A stretch of 64,000 bases of DNA from Desertivirga arenae (GCF_017355785.1 NZ_JAFEWE010000016.1:62001-126000); one strand, 5' to 3'; counted from the stretch's first letter, positions 54,801-62,667 are shown. Notes: a model not told the origin generated them from the sequence alone. Made by a program: numbers and translations.

Positions 54801-54926
54801 AGTGCTTTCAGCAAGCTCTCGGCAGATAAAAGTGTTGAAGTAAAACTTGACGGTGTTATAACTCGCTTTTTTAACGATATACATGCTGCCAATAAATGGC
54901 TCAATTCTATTGCCGAAAAATTTTAA
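51900..54926 (+). CDS. Soluble PAS histidine kinase with C-terminal STAS/SEC14-like domain
   Basis: The 1008-aa protein has no signal peptide or membrane helix. It has an N-terminal PAS (about 12-140), a second PAS (about 160-290), a long coiled coil with repeated EELQ/NEELKATNEEL units (about 300-390), PAS three and four (about 395-640), HisKA with His656 (IASHELKTPLTSI) and HATPase (GLGLGLFISSEIL, to about 866). After this comes an extra domain of about 125 residues with VDWTGFQDFDSVQAGCLKIL, LNDNTHVMGTWSEAAEWV, EWFPMMEEAGL and YSPSAFSKLSADKS. That pattern fits the STAS/SEC14-like proteins of Bacteroidota. No receiver or DNA-binding output is present; the three nearby receivers are candidate partners. 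Confidence 0.92.
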   Translation: MSSNNIDFTHPEELLIFESLPGNFLLLSPDLEIIGASNNYLETTGKEREVITGKYLFDVFPISPEWLQGQDGGIRDSLEEVISSRKEHHIESMRFDVPSKDGQSTEERYWKTTNKPVLGKNGAIRYIIHHTEDITQEVLNERYLQEALKTERKATAKASMLSVQIERLFHDIPAQMAILSGDDLVYTYVNPQYQQELFPGREVLGLPLLAALPEIFGQAIWHILQKVYQTGEPHIEAEMMVHLAAHKGGAVEEHYFNTVYHPMRNERGEIDGLLSFKYEITQHVAARKKLEVSEARLLEAHLDLKESYEELQAIHEELQVSNEELKATNEELKTAQESLSSLNAELEGRIGERTKQLTDSLEEQQALNEELAATNEELNETQLVLKKILNGLRESEQRFRNLVRDIKVGIVLLMGEEMEVAIVNESYGRLIGRPVEELEGELLFDVIPEAEKDFRPIIDQVRLSGQPLYLNDHPYFVFKDGQTINGFLDLVYQPYLEPDGSVSGVMVVCQDVTEQVTARRKLIESEERFRFMLNAIPQQVWTASPEGALNYVNQVVTDDFGYNGEEIVGYGWQKFIHPEDLQSCLKAWNLALSGGKEYETEFRLLMKDGEYVWHIARALPFFQDGQIVQWLGTNTNIQLQKNNEQKKDEFMSIASHELKTPLTSIKAFNQIMQRMEAPERLKVFIGKSADHIYRLEKLINDLLDVTKISAGKMEYDMKLFDFTAMLTDAVESVQLKSEKHQILLRYSKRVNYTGDRLRLEQVINNFLSNAIKYSPDATEVIINCQVEENSIIVSIRDFGIGIDKAHLDKLFDRFYRVDNTAMRFEGLGLGLFISSEILKRHQGSFWIESELGQGTTFYFRLPLEEQKAEIVVANDDLYYHDSSITIMYNDEAKRLDVDWTGFQDFDSVQAGCLKILRILKHHKVSKVLNDNTHVMGTWSEAAEWVGKEWFPMMEEAGLCYFAWVYSPSAFSKLSADKSVEVKLDGVITRFFNDIHAANKWLNSIAEKF

Positions 54927-55023
54927 TAATATAAAAACTCAAATTTAGTGTTCAGGTTATTAGGATAGCGACCGGAGTAATGACCGTAGGGCTGGGATTT
55001 GAGAAAACGAAAATAGAGGTATA

Positions 55024-56016
55024 ATGAGATTTCTTTTAACTAAGGTATTGCTGATGCTCAGCCTACTTAGTTTTTCACAACAACAAATAACAACAGCTTC
55101 TATAAGCCACTATGTAAATTCTGAGCTTTACCTCAAAGGTGGGATTGTGACTTATCTTGGTGATAAGGCTGGGAATCCCTTGCCCGGAGGTAAGTTTGTA
55201 ACGATTTATAATAGCAGTGGTAAACCTGTATTTTATAGTCCAATAGGCGGCGGGCGGTCCTTGAAAGAGTTGAAGCCTGGTCAGAAGGTGGTTGTGCCGG
55301 TAAAAAACGAAGCTCAGGCGAAGGCAGTTAAACTCTTAATGAAGTATTCTCCAGATGAAAGCAATTTTTCAAAACGGGTACCTTCATTAAGTAAAATGAA
55401 CGCTGAGACGGAACGTAATCTGAAAAGCCCGACCCAGAATAAGGCGGTGCCTAATAACAGTATTCGTGCTGCAATAGAGACAAAACCCGTTGCTGCTCCT
55501 GTTTTTAAAACGACAATTACAAAGGCAGGTTTAGCGAAACATTCCCGGACAGGAAAATTAAATGCGAGTTCGGGAAAGACACCGGTAAGGGTATTGCCGC
55601 CATCGAAAGCAGCTGCTACTTCAGGCCCGTTTAATTGTCTGTATGCTCCTCAGCCTGCCTATTATACATTCTATTTCCTTAAGACGGGTAATGAAATCTT
55701 ATTCTCCGATCCTTTCGGAGTAAGCTTTTACAGCGATGAAGATACGGCCAATCAGTTGCTGGACGAAGTTTTAAGCTGTATTGAGGAGAGGCTAAAGAAA
55801 AAATTTGATGAGAAGAAATTTGAAAGATTGTTGATCGACCCGGATAACGGACTAGAGTTGGGAGTAATGCATTTACAGCATACCTCAATGGGAGCATCAG
55901 AAATACGGGCCAGATATCCCTACACAACTTCAAAAGACCTGGCCTCAAAAGAACTCACTCGATGGATACAACTGGAAAGGAAGAACCATAAAGGGTTGAT
56001 CTTCGTCAGGATTTAA
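55024..56016 (+). CDS. Exported protein of unknown function
   Basis: The 330-aa protein has a signal peptide (MRFLLTKVLLMLSLLSFSQQ). A beta-rich N-terminal part (about 20-115: GGIVTYLGDKAGNPLPGGKFVTIYNSSG) is followed by a low-complexity linker rich in Lys, Ala, Pro and Ser (about 120-200). A C-terminal domain (about 205-330) contains AYYTFYFLKTGNEILFSDPFG and a charged helix LLDEVLSCIEERLKKKFDEKKFE. I recognise no family. It lies 97 bases after the PAS kinase and 86 bases before the DUF1080 gene, all on the same strand. Two cysteines in the C-terminal half could form a periplasmic disulfide. Confidence 0.75.
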   Translation: MRFLLTKVLLMLSLLSFSQQQITTASISHYVNSELYLKGGIVTYLGDKAGNPLPGGKFVTIYNSSGKPVFYSPIGGGRSLKELKPGQKVVVPVKNEAQAKAVKLLMKYSPDESNFSKRVPSLSKMNAETERNLKSPTQNKAVPNNSIRAAIETKPVAAPVFKTTITKAGLAKHSRTGKLNASSGKTPVRVLPPSKAAATSGPFNCLYAPQPAYYTFYFLKTGNEILFSDPFGVSFYSDEDTANQLLDEVLSCIEERLKKKFDEKKFERLLIDPDNGLELGVMHLQHTSMGASEIRARYPYTTSKDLASKELTRWIQLERKNHKGLIFVRI

Positions 56017-56102
56017 TCCGTGTATTTCAATGATACGAATGAACTAAAAGTTGAGAGTGATAGTGCCTGCATATTTTTTATATTAGGGGCCAACTAACTT
56101 TT

Positions 56103-56828
56103 ATGAAAGTACTATTATTCTCATTGCTGGCGCTAACTTCTGCGCAACCTGGGGATCAAGACAATTTTGATACCCCTACCCCCCAAAGAATTAGCGAAAA
56201 GAAAGACAGCTGGAAACCATTATTTGACGGCAAGACAACCAAAGGATGGCATTCTTATGGAAGACCAGAAGCGGGAAAGGCCTGGAAAGCGGATAATGGA
56301 ATACTTCATCTTGATGCCTCAAGCAAAACTGCTGGTGCAGAAGGGGGCGATCTGTTAACTGACGAAGAGTATGGTGACTTTCACCTTAAAGTAGATTGGA
56401 AAATAGCCGCTAAGGGCAATAGTGGGATCATCTTTTATGTGAAAGAAGATCCAAAGAACTACCCGAATACTTTTAATACTGGTCCGGAGATGCAGGTTCT
56501 GGACAATGAGGGGCATCCTGATGCTAAGATCCATAAACATCGTGCCGGCGACCTGTACGATCTTATTCCTTCCAGCAAAGAAACGGTGAAACCCGTAGGT
56601 GAGTGGAACAAAGCTGAGATCATTAGCAAAGGTGGTAAGCTGGAATTTTATCTGAACGGTACCAAAGTGGTTAGCACAACCCTTTGGGACGAAAAATGGA
56701 ATGGTATGATTGCTGGAAGTAAGTTTGCGTCCATGCCGGGCTTCGGAACTTTCAAGTCCGGGAAGATCGCGCTGCAGGATCATGGCGATGAGGTATGGTA
56801 CAGAAATATTATGATCAGACGGCTTTAA
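56103..56828 (+). CDS. DUF1080 / 3-keto-disaccharide hydrolase-family protein
   Basis: Exported protein of 241 aa with a short signal (MKVLLFSLLALTSAQ). The concanavalin-like DUF1080 fold is shown by WKPLFDGKTTKGWHSYG, EGGDLLTDEEYGDFHLKVDWKIAAKGNSGIIFYV, GPEMQVLDNEGHPDA, EWNKAEIISKGGKLEFYLNG and the end IALQDHGDEVWYRNIMIR. Members have been linked to hydrolysis of 3-keto-glycosides in Bacteroidota and are common near sugar-uptake genes. The FucP-like transporter gene follows after 162 bases with its own predicted promoter. Which glycoside it acts on cannot be seen. Confidence 0.9.
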   Translation: MKVLLFSLLALTSAQPGDQDNFDTPTPQRISEKKDSWKPLFDGKTTKGWHSYGRPEAGKAWKADNGILHLDASSKTAGAEGGDLLTDEEYGDFHLKVDWKIAAKGNSGIIFYVKEDPKNYPNTFNTGPEMQVLDNEGHPDAKIHKHRAGDLYDLIPSSKETVKPVGEWNKAEIISKGGKLEFYLNGTKVVSTTLWDEKWNGMIAGSKFASMPGFGTFKSGKIALQDHGDEVWYRNIMIRRL

Positions 56829-56910
56829 TAGGGCCTTGCTTTTACCAATTTCTTCATGTTGATTAAAAGGAAATTATATTCATAAGACATAAAAGAGAAA
56901 AATAATTTCT

Positions 56911-56941
56911 CTTGCTAAAACGTTTTACATTATTATTTTTG
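56911..56941 (+). promoter_or_regulatory. Promoter of the FucP-like transporter with embedded LacI-type operator
   Basis: CTTG (56911-56914), 19 bases and a perfect -7 box TATTTTTG (56934-56941) predict a start near 56948. Between the boxes lies the perfect palindrome TAAAACGTTTTA (56916-56927), with the central CG typical of LacI-family operators. An additional inverted repeat, AGAGAAA/TTTCTCT with a 5-base loop (56894-56912), touches the -33 box. No LacI-type gene is present in the window, so the regulator is elsewhere. Confidence 0.6.
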
Positions 56942-56990
56942 CTTCAAATATGTATCTTAGTAAATCAGTTATAAACCCAATAATCAGAAA

Positions 56991-58271
56991 ATGCAATTAA
57001 CAGAAACAGAAGGAGCCTTACAACAGAAGGTAGGCCATTCTAGCGAGAAAGCTAAGTTCACCGAAAAGAGATTTTTAACCATACTGGTTTTTGTTACTTC
57101 CCTGTTTTTATGCTGGGGTGTGGCAATAACTATGGGAGATGTATTAAATAAGCATTTTCAGAATACATTGAGCCTAAGTCGCTCTCAATCTGCATTTGTT
57201 CAGTTTGCAATCTTTGGTGCATATTTCGTAATGGGAATTCCAGCCGGTCTATTCATGAAGAGATTTGGCTATAAAAACGGGGTATTGTTAGGATTGTCTT
57301 TATTTGCATTAGGTGCATTCCTATTTGTTCCAGCGGCAAATACTGCTTCATTTACGTTCTTTGGTATTGCCTTATTTATTTTAGGCTGTGGCTTATCTAC
57401 CCTTGAAACTGTAGCGCATCCTTTTGTTGCTGCACTAGGGGATCAGCGTACCAGTGATCAGCGTATAAATTTTGCACAGTCATTTAATGCATTAGGCGCG
57501 ATCGTAGGTCCTGCGATCGGCTCTTATTTCCTATTTAAAAACCATGTTCCGGGAAGTACTGATCTAAGTTCTGTTAAATTACTTTATATCATCATTGGAA
57601 GTGTTATTGCTGCAATAGCAATTTGCTTCGCTTTCGTTAAAGTTCCTACGCTTACAGATCCACACGCTGAAGTTATTGCGGATGAGGAAGCAGTTAACGT
57701 AGATGCTGCACCTGGCAAAACGCTTTTCCAGCATACACACTTTGTTTGGGCGGTCGCTGCTCAATTCTTTAATGTTGCTGCTCAGGCAGGCACCTGGGCC
57801 TTTTTTATTAATTATGGAGAAGAAGTAATGGGTTTCCCTGAAGCGAAAGCTGCTAAATACATGATGCTATTTATGGCCATGATGCTTAGCGGACGTTTTA
57901 TTGGAACTTTCCTTATGCGGGTTATCAAGCCAAGTAGCTTACTTGCGGCTTTTGCAGCTGCAAATATCCTGATGTGTATCATTATTGCTCAAGGATTAGG
58001 ATGGCCGTCATTCATTGCCTTATTGGCCCTTAACTTTTTCTTTAGTATTATGTTCCCTACTATTTTTAGCCTTGGATTAAAAAATCTGGGAAGTCATACT
58101 CAGCAGGGATCTTCATTCCTTTCAATGGGGGTAGTAGGAGGAGCTTTATTTCCCTTCCTTATGGGTAAACTAGCGGATAATATTGGAGTTGCTCATTCTT
58201 ATTATTTACCGATCATCTGTTATCTCGTTATCTTTCTATTTGGTTTCAAGTTCTATAAAGTAAAACACTAA
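56991..58271 (+). CDS. FucP-like sugar:proton symporter (MFS)
   Basis: The 426-aa inner-membrane protein has twelve helices. FucP-branch motifs are FLCWGVAITMGDVLNKHFQNTLSLSRSQSAF, GAYFVMGIPAGLFMKRFGYKNGVLLG, GLSTLETVAHPFVAALGD and a second-half NVAAQAGTWAFFINYGEE. The branch imports L-fucose, glucose, galactose, mannose or N-acetylglucosamine in different bacteria. The GH125 alpha-mannosidase gene follows after a terminator, so mannose is a reasonable guess, but the binding-site residues were not analysed. Its promoter contains a LacI-type operator, so it should be induced by a sugar. Confidence 0.9.
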   Translation: MQLTETEGALQQKVGHSSEKAKFTEKRFLTILVFVTSLFLCWGVAITMGDVLNKHFQNTLSLSRSQSAFVQFAIFGAYFVMGIPAGLFMKRFGYKNGVLLGLSLFALGAFLFVPAANTASFTFFGIALFILGCGLSTLETVAHPFVAALGDQRTSDQRINFAQSFNALGAIVGPAIGSYFLFKNHVPGSTDLSSVKLLYIIIGSVIAAIAICFAFVKVPTLTDPHAEVIADEEAVNVDAAPGKTLFQHTHFVWAVAAQFFNVAAQAGTWAFFINYGEEVMGFPEAKAAKYMMLFMAMMLSGRFIGTFLMRVIKPSSLLAAFAAANILMCIIIAQGLGWPSFIALLALNFFFSIMFPTIFSLGLKNLGSHTQQGSSFLSMGVVGGALFPFLMGKLADNIGVAHSYYLPIICYLVIFLFGFKFYKVKH

Positions 58272-58358
58272 GATACGCTAACAACCTTTGGTAAATCCTG
58301 GTGATGGAAGATGCCTCAGGTAGTTGATTGTTGGTTTGCAACAAATAAAAGAACAATG

Positions 58359-58396
58359 AGGAACTGTCAGCAATAAACTTAGTTGACGGTTCCTTT
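58359..58396 (+). terminator. Intrinsic terminator after the FucP-like gene
   Basis: AGGAACTGTCAGC (58359-58371) pairs with GTTGACGGTTCCT (58382-58394), 13 pairs with two G/T pairs, and is followed by TTTAACC. A smaller hairpin, TTGTTG/CAACAA, lies just upstream at 58329-58345. Confidence 0.7.
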
Positions 58397-58417
58397 AACC
58401 TAAAATTATAAACCTAA

Positions 58418-58460
58418 GATTTAGCATGAAAAGCAATAAATTATGTTTGTTTGCTAAATC
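58418..58460. promoter_or_regulatory. Widely spaced inverted repeat upstream of the GH125 gene
   Basis: GATTTAGCA (58418-58426) and TGCTAAATC (58452-58460) are perfect 9-bp arms with a 25-base spacer, centred 85 bases before the GH125 ATG. The arm-to-arm distance of 34 bases is close to three helical turns, as for two dimers or a looping regulator. A hairpin in RNA is also possible. Confidence 0.45.
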
Positions 58461-58523
58461 ATTTTAGTAACATGTTTTTCAGCCTTTATCAAGCTAATAT
58501 TAAACACACCAAACGATATTAAT

Positions 58524-59945
58524 ATGAAAAGAAGAGAATTTCTAAGAAATACGGGAGTATTAGGTACAGCATATTTCCTCAGTACAAATTTTTCATTTGC
58601 TGCGGCTCCGGCAGCTTTTCCTGAAGTTCGTGTACCCTTAGCCAATAGGAACTTTAGCAGCAAAGCAATTGAAGCAGCGATCGCTAAATTTAAAAAGGAG
58701 GTTAAGCAACCAGAACTTGGATGGTTGTTTGAGAATTGTTTTCCAAACACCCTGGACACTACTGTAACCTATTCCTTAAAAAATAACCGTCCTGATACTT
58801 ATGTTATTACCGGTGATATTGACGCCATGTGGTTAAGAGATAGTTCTGCTCAGGTATGGCCTTATTTGCCTTTTATGGAGAAAGATAAAGCTTTGAAAAA
58901 CATGATTGCGGGTGTGATTAACCGCCAGAGTCAGTGTATTATTAAAGATCCTTATGCAAATGCTTTTTATAATGATCCTGCCAAGCAAGGTGAGTGGAAG
59001 GACGATATTACTAAAATGCAGCCCGGAATTCATGAACGTAAGTGGGAGATAGATTCTCTTTGTTACCCCATTCGCCTGGCTTATCATTACTGGAAGCACA
59101 CAGGTGATGTTTCTCCCTTTGATGAAAGCTGGCAAAAAGCTGTGAAATTGACCTTTCAAACATTTAAAGAACAACAGCGAAAAGAGAATGATGGTCCGTA
59201 CTCGTTCCAGCGTAAAACTGCCTGGGCTACCGATGGAGTCCCCATGAATGGCTTCGGCTATCCCGTTAAACCTGTTGGGTTGATATGCTCTGCCTTCCGG
59301 CCTAGTGATGATGCGACAGTGTACTCCTTCTTGATCCCTTCCAACTTTTTTGCGGTGGCAAGTTTAAAACAGGCATCCGAAATGATGTCTGCTATTGCAA
59401 AGGATAGTGAAACCTCTGCTCAGCTCAGTGCGCTGGCAAATGAGGTAGAACAAGCATTGAAAGAACATGCAGTAGTTGAACATAAGGTTTTTGGGAAAAT
59501 ATACGCTTATGAGGTCAACGGTCTTGGCAGCTATAATTTGATGGACGACGCGAATGTACCAAGTCTTCTGGCAATGCCATATCTTGGTTCTGTCCCTAAA
59601 AATGATCCGGTTTATATTAATACCAGGAAATTTGTATTGTCTGAATATAATCCATTCTTTTTCAAAGGGACAGCTGCTGAAGGAATAGGCGGACCTCATA
59701 TTGGAAAAGATATGGTTTGGCCGATGAGTATTATCATGCGGGCTCTAACAAGTGATAACGAAGCCGAGATTAAATCATGTATCGCCACACTAAGAAAGTC
59801 GCACGGGGATACGGGATTTATGCACGAGTCTTTTCACAAGAATGATCCTAAGAACTTTACACGTAAGTGGTTCGCCTGGGCGAATACTTTATTCGGCGAG
59901 TTGCTTTGGAGAACTTATCAGGAAAAACCTGCCTTACTAGCTTAG
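58524..59945 (+). CDS. GH125 exo-alpha-1,6-mannosidase
   Basis: Exported protein of 473 aa; the N-terminus KRREFLRNTGVLGTAYFLST has a twin-arginine-like pattern, so Tat export is possible. The (alpha/alpha)6-barrel signature of GH125 (formerly DUF1237) is TGDIDAMWLRDSSAQVWPYL, with REWEIDS-like HERKWEIDSLCYPIRLAYHYWK, GFGYPVKPVGLICSAFRPSDDA, DDANVPSLLAMPYLG and ESFHKNDPKNFTRKWFAWANTLFGELL. The family removes non-reducing alpha-1,6-mannose in a metal-independent inverting reaction. GH125 commonly works with GH92 enzymes, two of which are in this window at 3523-9572. A terminator follows. Confidence 0.95.
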   Translation: MKRREFLRNTGVLGTAYFLSTNFSFAAAPAAFPEVRVPLANRNFSSKAIEAAIAKFKKEVKQPELGWLFENCFPNTLDTTVTYSLKNNRPDTYVITGDIDAMWLRDSSAQVWPYLPFMEKDKALKNMIAGVINRQSQCIIKDPYANAFYNDPAKQGEWKDDITKMQPGIHERKWEIDSLCYPIRLAYHYWKHTGDVSPFDESWQKAVKLTFQTFKEQQRKENDGPYSFQRKTAWATDGVPMNGFGYPVKPVGLICSAFRPSDDATVYSFLIPSNFFAVASLKQASEMMSAIAKDSETSAQLSALANEVEQALKEHAVVEHKVFGKIYAYEVNGLGSYNLMDDANVPSLLAMPYLGSVPKNDPVYINTRKFVLSEYNPFFFKGTAAEGIGGPHIGKDMVWPMSIIMRALTSDNEAEIKSCIATLRKSHGDTGFMHESFHKNDPKNFTRKWFAWANTLFGELLWRTYQEKPALLA

Positions 59946-60037
59946 TAGAAGTAAACAGCTTTAAATACTATAAATAGCCTTCCTTAAATGGCTGAATTCT
60001 CGCTCAGCCTGATACTATAAATTGATAATTGGTTATA

Positions 60038-60065
60038 AAGAGTGCGCACAACGCACTCTTTTTTT
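60038..60065 (+). terminator. Intrinsic terminator after the GH125 gene
   Basis: AAGAGTGCG (60038-60046), loop CACAA and CGCACTCTT (60052-60060) form a perfect 9-bp stem followed by a run of T. It overlaps the first codons of the longest possible frame for the next gene and so argues for a later start there. Confidence 0.92.
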
Positions 60066-60146
60066 ATACCGTTTTTAAGGGGCTGCAATATTATTCTTCT
60101 GCCTGTAATCAATTTAGCATTAATATTGTCTGATATTTGTGCTTAT

Positions 60147-62645
60147 ATGTTCTATATGCTGAAAAGTTTAAAAACTCGGCTGTTCTCAATATTTCTAAAA
60201 ACACCTGCAGAACCTTCAAAATCCAGCAGCTGGTTAACCTGGCTAAGGAAAGGTCTTCTATACTTCCTGTTGTTTTTCTTTGTTCTATGGCTGTTTATAT
60301 ACATTGGAGTTTTTGGAGCTATTCCATCGAAAGAGGCTTTGCTTGAAAGGAGACACGAGAAACCCTCCGAAGTGTATTCTTCCGATGGCGTGCTGCTAGG
60401 CCGTTACTTTATTACCGATAAAAAGGAGATAAGCTACGATCAAATCTCAGCACATGTAATCTCTGCGCTTTTAGCTACTGAAGATGTCCGGTTTTACGAA
60501 CATAGTGGCATTGATACCCGTAGTATGTTCAGAGTTCTGATAAAAAGTCTGCTTCTACAGCAATCAAGTGCCGGAGGAGGAAGTACTATTACACAACAAC
60601 TTGCAAAAGGCCTGTATCCGAGACGTGACTACTGGTTGCTGGAAACACCAATTAACAAGATCAGGGAGATGATCATCGCTAAAAGACTTGAGGCGGTGTA
60701 TTCCAAGCAGGAAATTCTTGAACTATACCTTAATTCTGTTCACATGGGTGGTAACATCTATGGTATAGAGCAAGGTTCGAGGGCTTATTTCAATAAGCCG
60801 GCGAGTAGACTAAAATTAGCAGAGGCTGCTGTTTTGGTAGGAATGTTAAAGGCAAGTACAAGGTATAACCCAGCAAGAAATCTGGAGAAATCTAAAGAGC
60901 GAAGAAATGTAGTACTGGCACAAATGGCGAAGTATGGATTTATTACTAGTCAAAAAGCAGAGGAACTTCAAGACCTTCCACTAAGATTAAGAAAGGGCAA
61001 GACGGACCTCAGCAATGGTACTATGGCGTTCTACTTTCGGGAGATGATAAAAAAAGGTCTGCTCACCTGGTGCGAGGAACATGAGAAAAGCGGAGGCGAG
61101 AACTACAATCTTTACCGGGATGGTTTAAGGATCTATACTACCATAAACAGCAAAGCGCAGCGTGCGGCCGAGAGCGCTGTAAAGAAAAGAATGTACGCTC
61201 TTCAGAGTCTGTTTAACCGGCATTGGTCAGGACGGGGCCTGTGGACTGAAAACAGATCGATCATTGAAAACGAGATTAAGCGAACAAGAAGATATAAGTT
61301 GATGAGCGAGGCAGGAATCAGCGAAGATGAAATTCAGCGCAGCTTTGCCACACCTGTTCCCATGAAGATCGTTAACCCTTATTCGGGAAGTGTGATGCAG
61401 CGGACTTTAAGTCCGACCGACTCCATAAAGTATTATCAGAAGTTTTTGAACACCGGACTGGTAGCTATGGAACCCGAGACCGGGTACGTTAAAGCCTGGG
61501 TGGGGGGGATCAATTTCAAAGTTTTCAAATATGATCATGTACTAAGCAAACGGCAGGTCGGTTCAACATTCAAACCTATCTTATATGCTGCAGCTCTTGA
61601 TGATGGCATGGAACCTTGCCAGACCTTTGAGAATAAACAGGTTTCTTACGGCGACTGGACGCCAAAAAATGCTGATGATCAGTACGGTGGAAAGATGACA
61701 ATGGTCCAGGCCCTTGCTCATTCCGTTAATACGATTTCCGCTCAGATCATTGATGAGGTAGGTGTTAGAAAAACAGTTAACCTTGCTGAAGATCTGGGAA
61801 TTACATCAGAGCTTCCACGAGTGCAATCTCTCGCCTTAGGTACAGCAGAGATACCGCTTTTAGAGATGGTAACAGCTTACGCATCCATGGCTAATCAGGG
61901 AAAACGCACTAAGCCAGTGTTTATTACAAAGATCGTAGATCAGGAAGGCAATGTAGTGGATGAACATGTACCAGAAGCCCAGGATCAGGCGCTCGACCCG
62001 GTTCATGCTCAAACTATCATTGAAATGATGAAGGTGGTTGTAAACGAGGGAAGTGCAAGAAGGTTAAGAGGGCAATACGGGCTGGAGATGGATATTGCCG
62101 GCAAAACAGGAACAACACAAAATCAATCCGATGGATGGTTCATCGGTATTATTCCGGGACTGGTTACTGGAGTGTGGGTTGGCGGAGAGAATCCTGCTAT
62201 ACGGTTCAGGACACTGGAACTAGGTCAGGGATCCAGCACTGCTCTTCCTATATTTGGTAGCTTCATGAATTCTCTGGTTCGTAACAGGGGAGGCTATAAA
62301 TATCATTACGCTCATTTTTCGGAGCCATCTGCAGAAGTTAAGAGTAAAATTACCTGTGTCGATTCTGAGTCTGCTCCTCAGGATGAGTATCATGTAAGCT
62401 TCCCTGAGCAGGTAGGGGAGGTGATAGAAACTGCAATCGAAGACTTCAAAACCAAAGATGAAAACGGGAATGCCGACAAAAAAATGGATGAGTTTTTGAA
62501 GAAGAGGGAAGAGGACGCAAAAAAACTAGCTGAACGTTATCGTGAAACAGAAAAGAAAGTCCAGGATATGATCCGGAACGAGCTGGAACAGGGGCACAAA
62601 AAAGATCAGAAAGCTAAAGAAAAAGATAAGAAGCAGCAAGAATAA
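60147..62645 (+). CDS. Class A penicillin-binding protein (bifunctional transglycosylase/transpeptidase, PBP1A type)
   Basis: From the ATG at 60147 the protein has 832 aa; an ATG at 60156 is equally possible, and the longer GTG frame from 60042 would start inside a terminator hairpin. One N-terminal membrane helix (GLLYFLLFFFVLWLFIYIGVFGA) is followed by the GT51 domain (ALLATEDVRFYEHSGID, GGSTITQQLAKGLYPR). The transpeptidase domain has SxxK in GSTFKP, SxN in SVNTIS and KTG in GKTGTTQNQSDGW. A highly charged, coiled C-terminal tail (last 70 residues) is rich in Lys and Glu. It polymerises and cross-links peptidoglycan in the periplasm and is transcribed alone. Confidence 0.95.
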   Translation: MFYMLKSLKTRLFSIFLKTPAEPSKSSSWLTWLRKGLLYFLLFFFVLWLFIYIGVFGAIPSKEALLERRHEKPSEVYSSDGVLLGRYFITDKKEISYDQISAHVISALLATEDVRFYEHSGIDTRSMFRVLIKSLLLQQSSAGGGSTITQQLAKGLYPRRDYWLLETPINKIREMIIAKRLEAVYSKQEILELYLNSVHMGGNIYGIEQGSRAYFNKPASRLKLAEAAVLVGMLKASTRYNPARNLEKSKERRNVVLAQMAKYGFITSQKAEELQDLPLRLRKGKTDLSNGTMAFYFREMIKKGLLTWCEEHEKSGGENYNLYRDGLRIYTTINSKAQRAAESAVKKRMYALQSLFNRHWSGRGLWTENRSIIENEIKRTRRYKLMSEAGISEDEIQRSFATPVPMKIVNPYSGSVMQRTLSPTDSIKYYQKFLNTGLVAMEPETGYVKAWVGGINFKVFKYDHVLSKRQVGSTFKPILYAAALDDGMEPCQTFENKQVSYGDWTPKNADDQYGGKMTMVQALAHSVNTISAQIIDEVGVRKTVNLAEDLGITSELPRVQSLALGTAEIPLLEMVTAYASMANQGKRTKPVFITKIVDQEGNVVDEHVPEAQDQALDPVHAQTIIEMMKVVVNEGSARRLRGQYGLEMDIAGKTGTTQNQSDGWFIGIIPGLVTGVWVGGENPAIRFRTLELGQGSSTALPIFGSFMNSLVRNRGGYKYHYAHFSEPSAEVKSKITCVDSESAPQDEYHVSFPEQVGEVIETAIEDFKTKDENGNADKKMDEFLKKREEDAKKLAERYRETEKKVQDMIRNELEQGHKKDQKAKEKDKKQQE

Positions 62646-62667
62646 GAGTAGTGGAGCTATAAAATAG

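Noticed and set aside
60042-60146. A longer N-terminus for the penicillin-binding protein, starting with GTG at 60042
   Set aside because: This start lies inside the perfect terminator hairpin of the GH125 gene, and the added residues precede the real membrane anchor; ATG at 60147 or 60156 is more credible.
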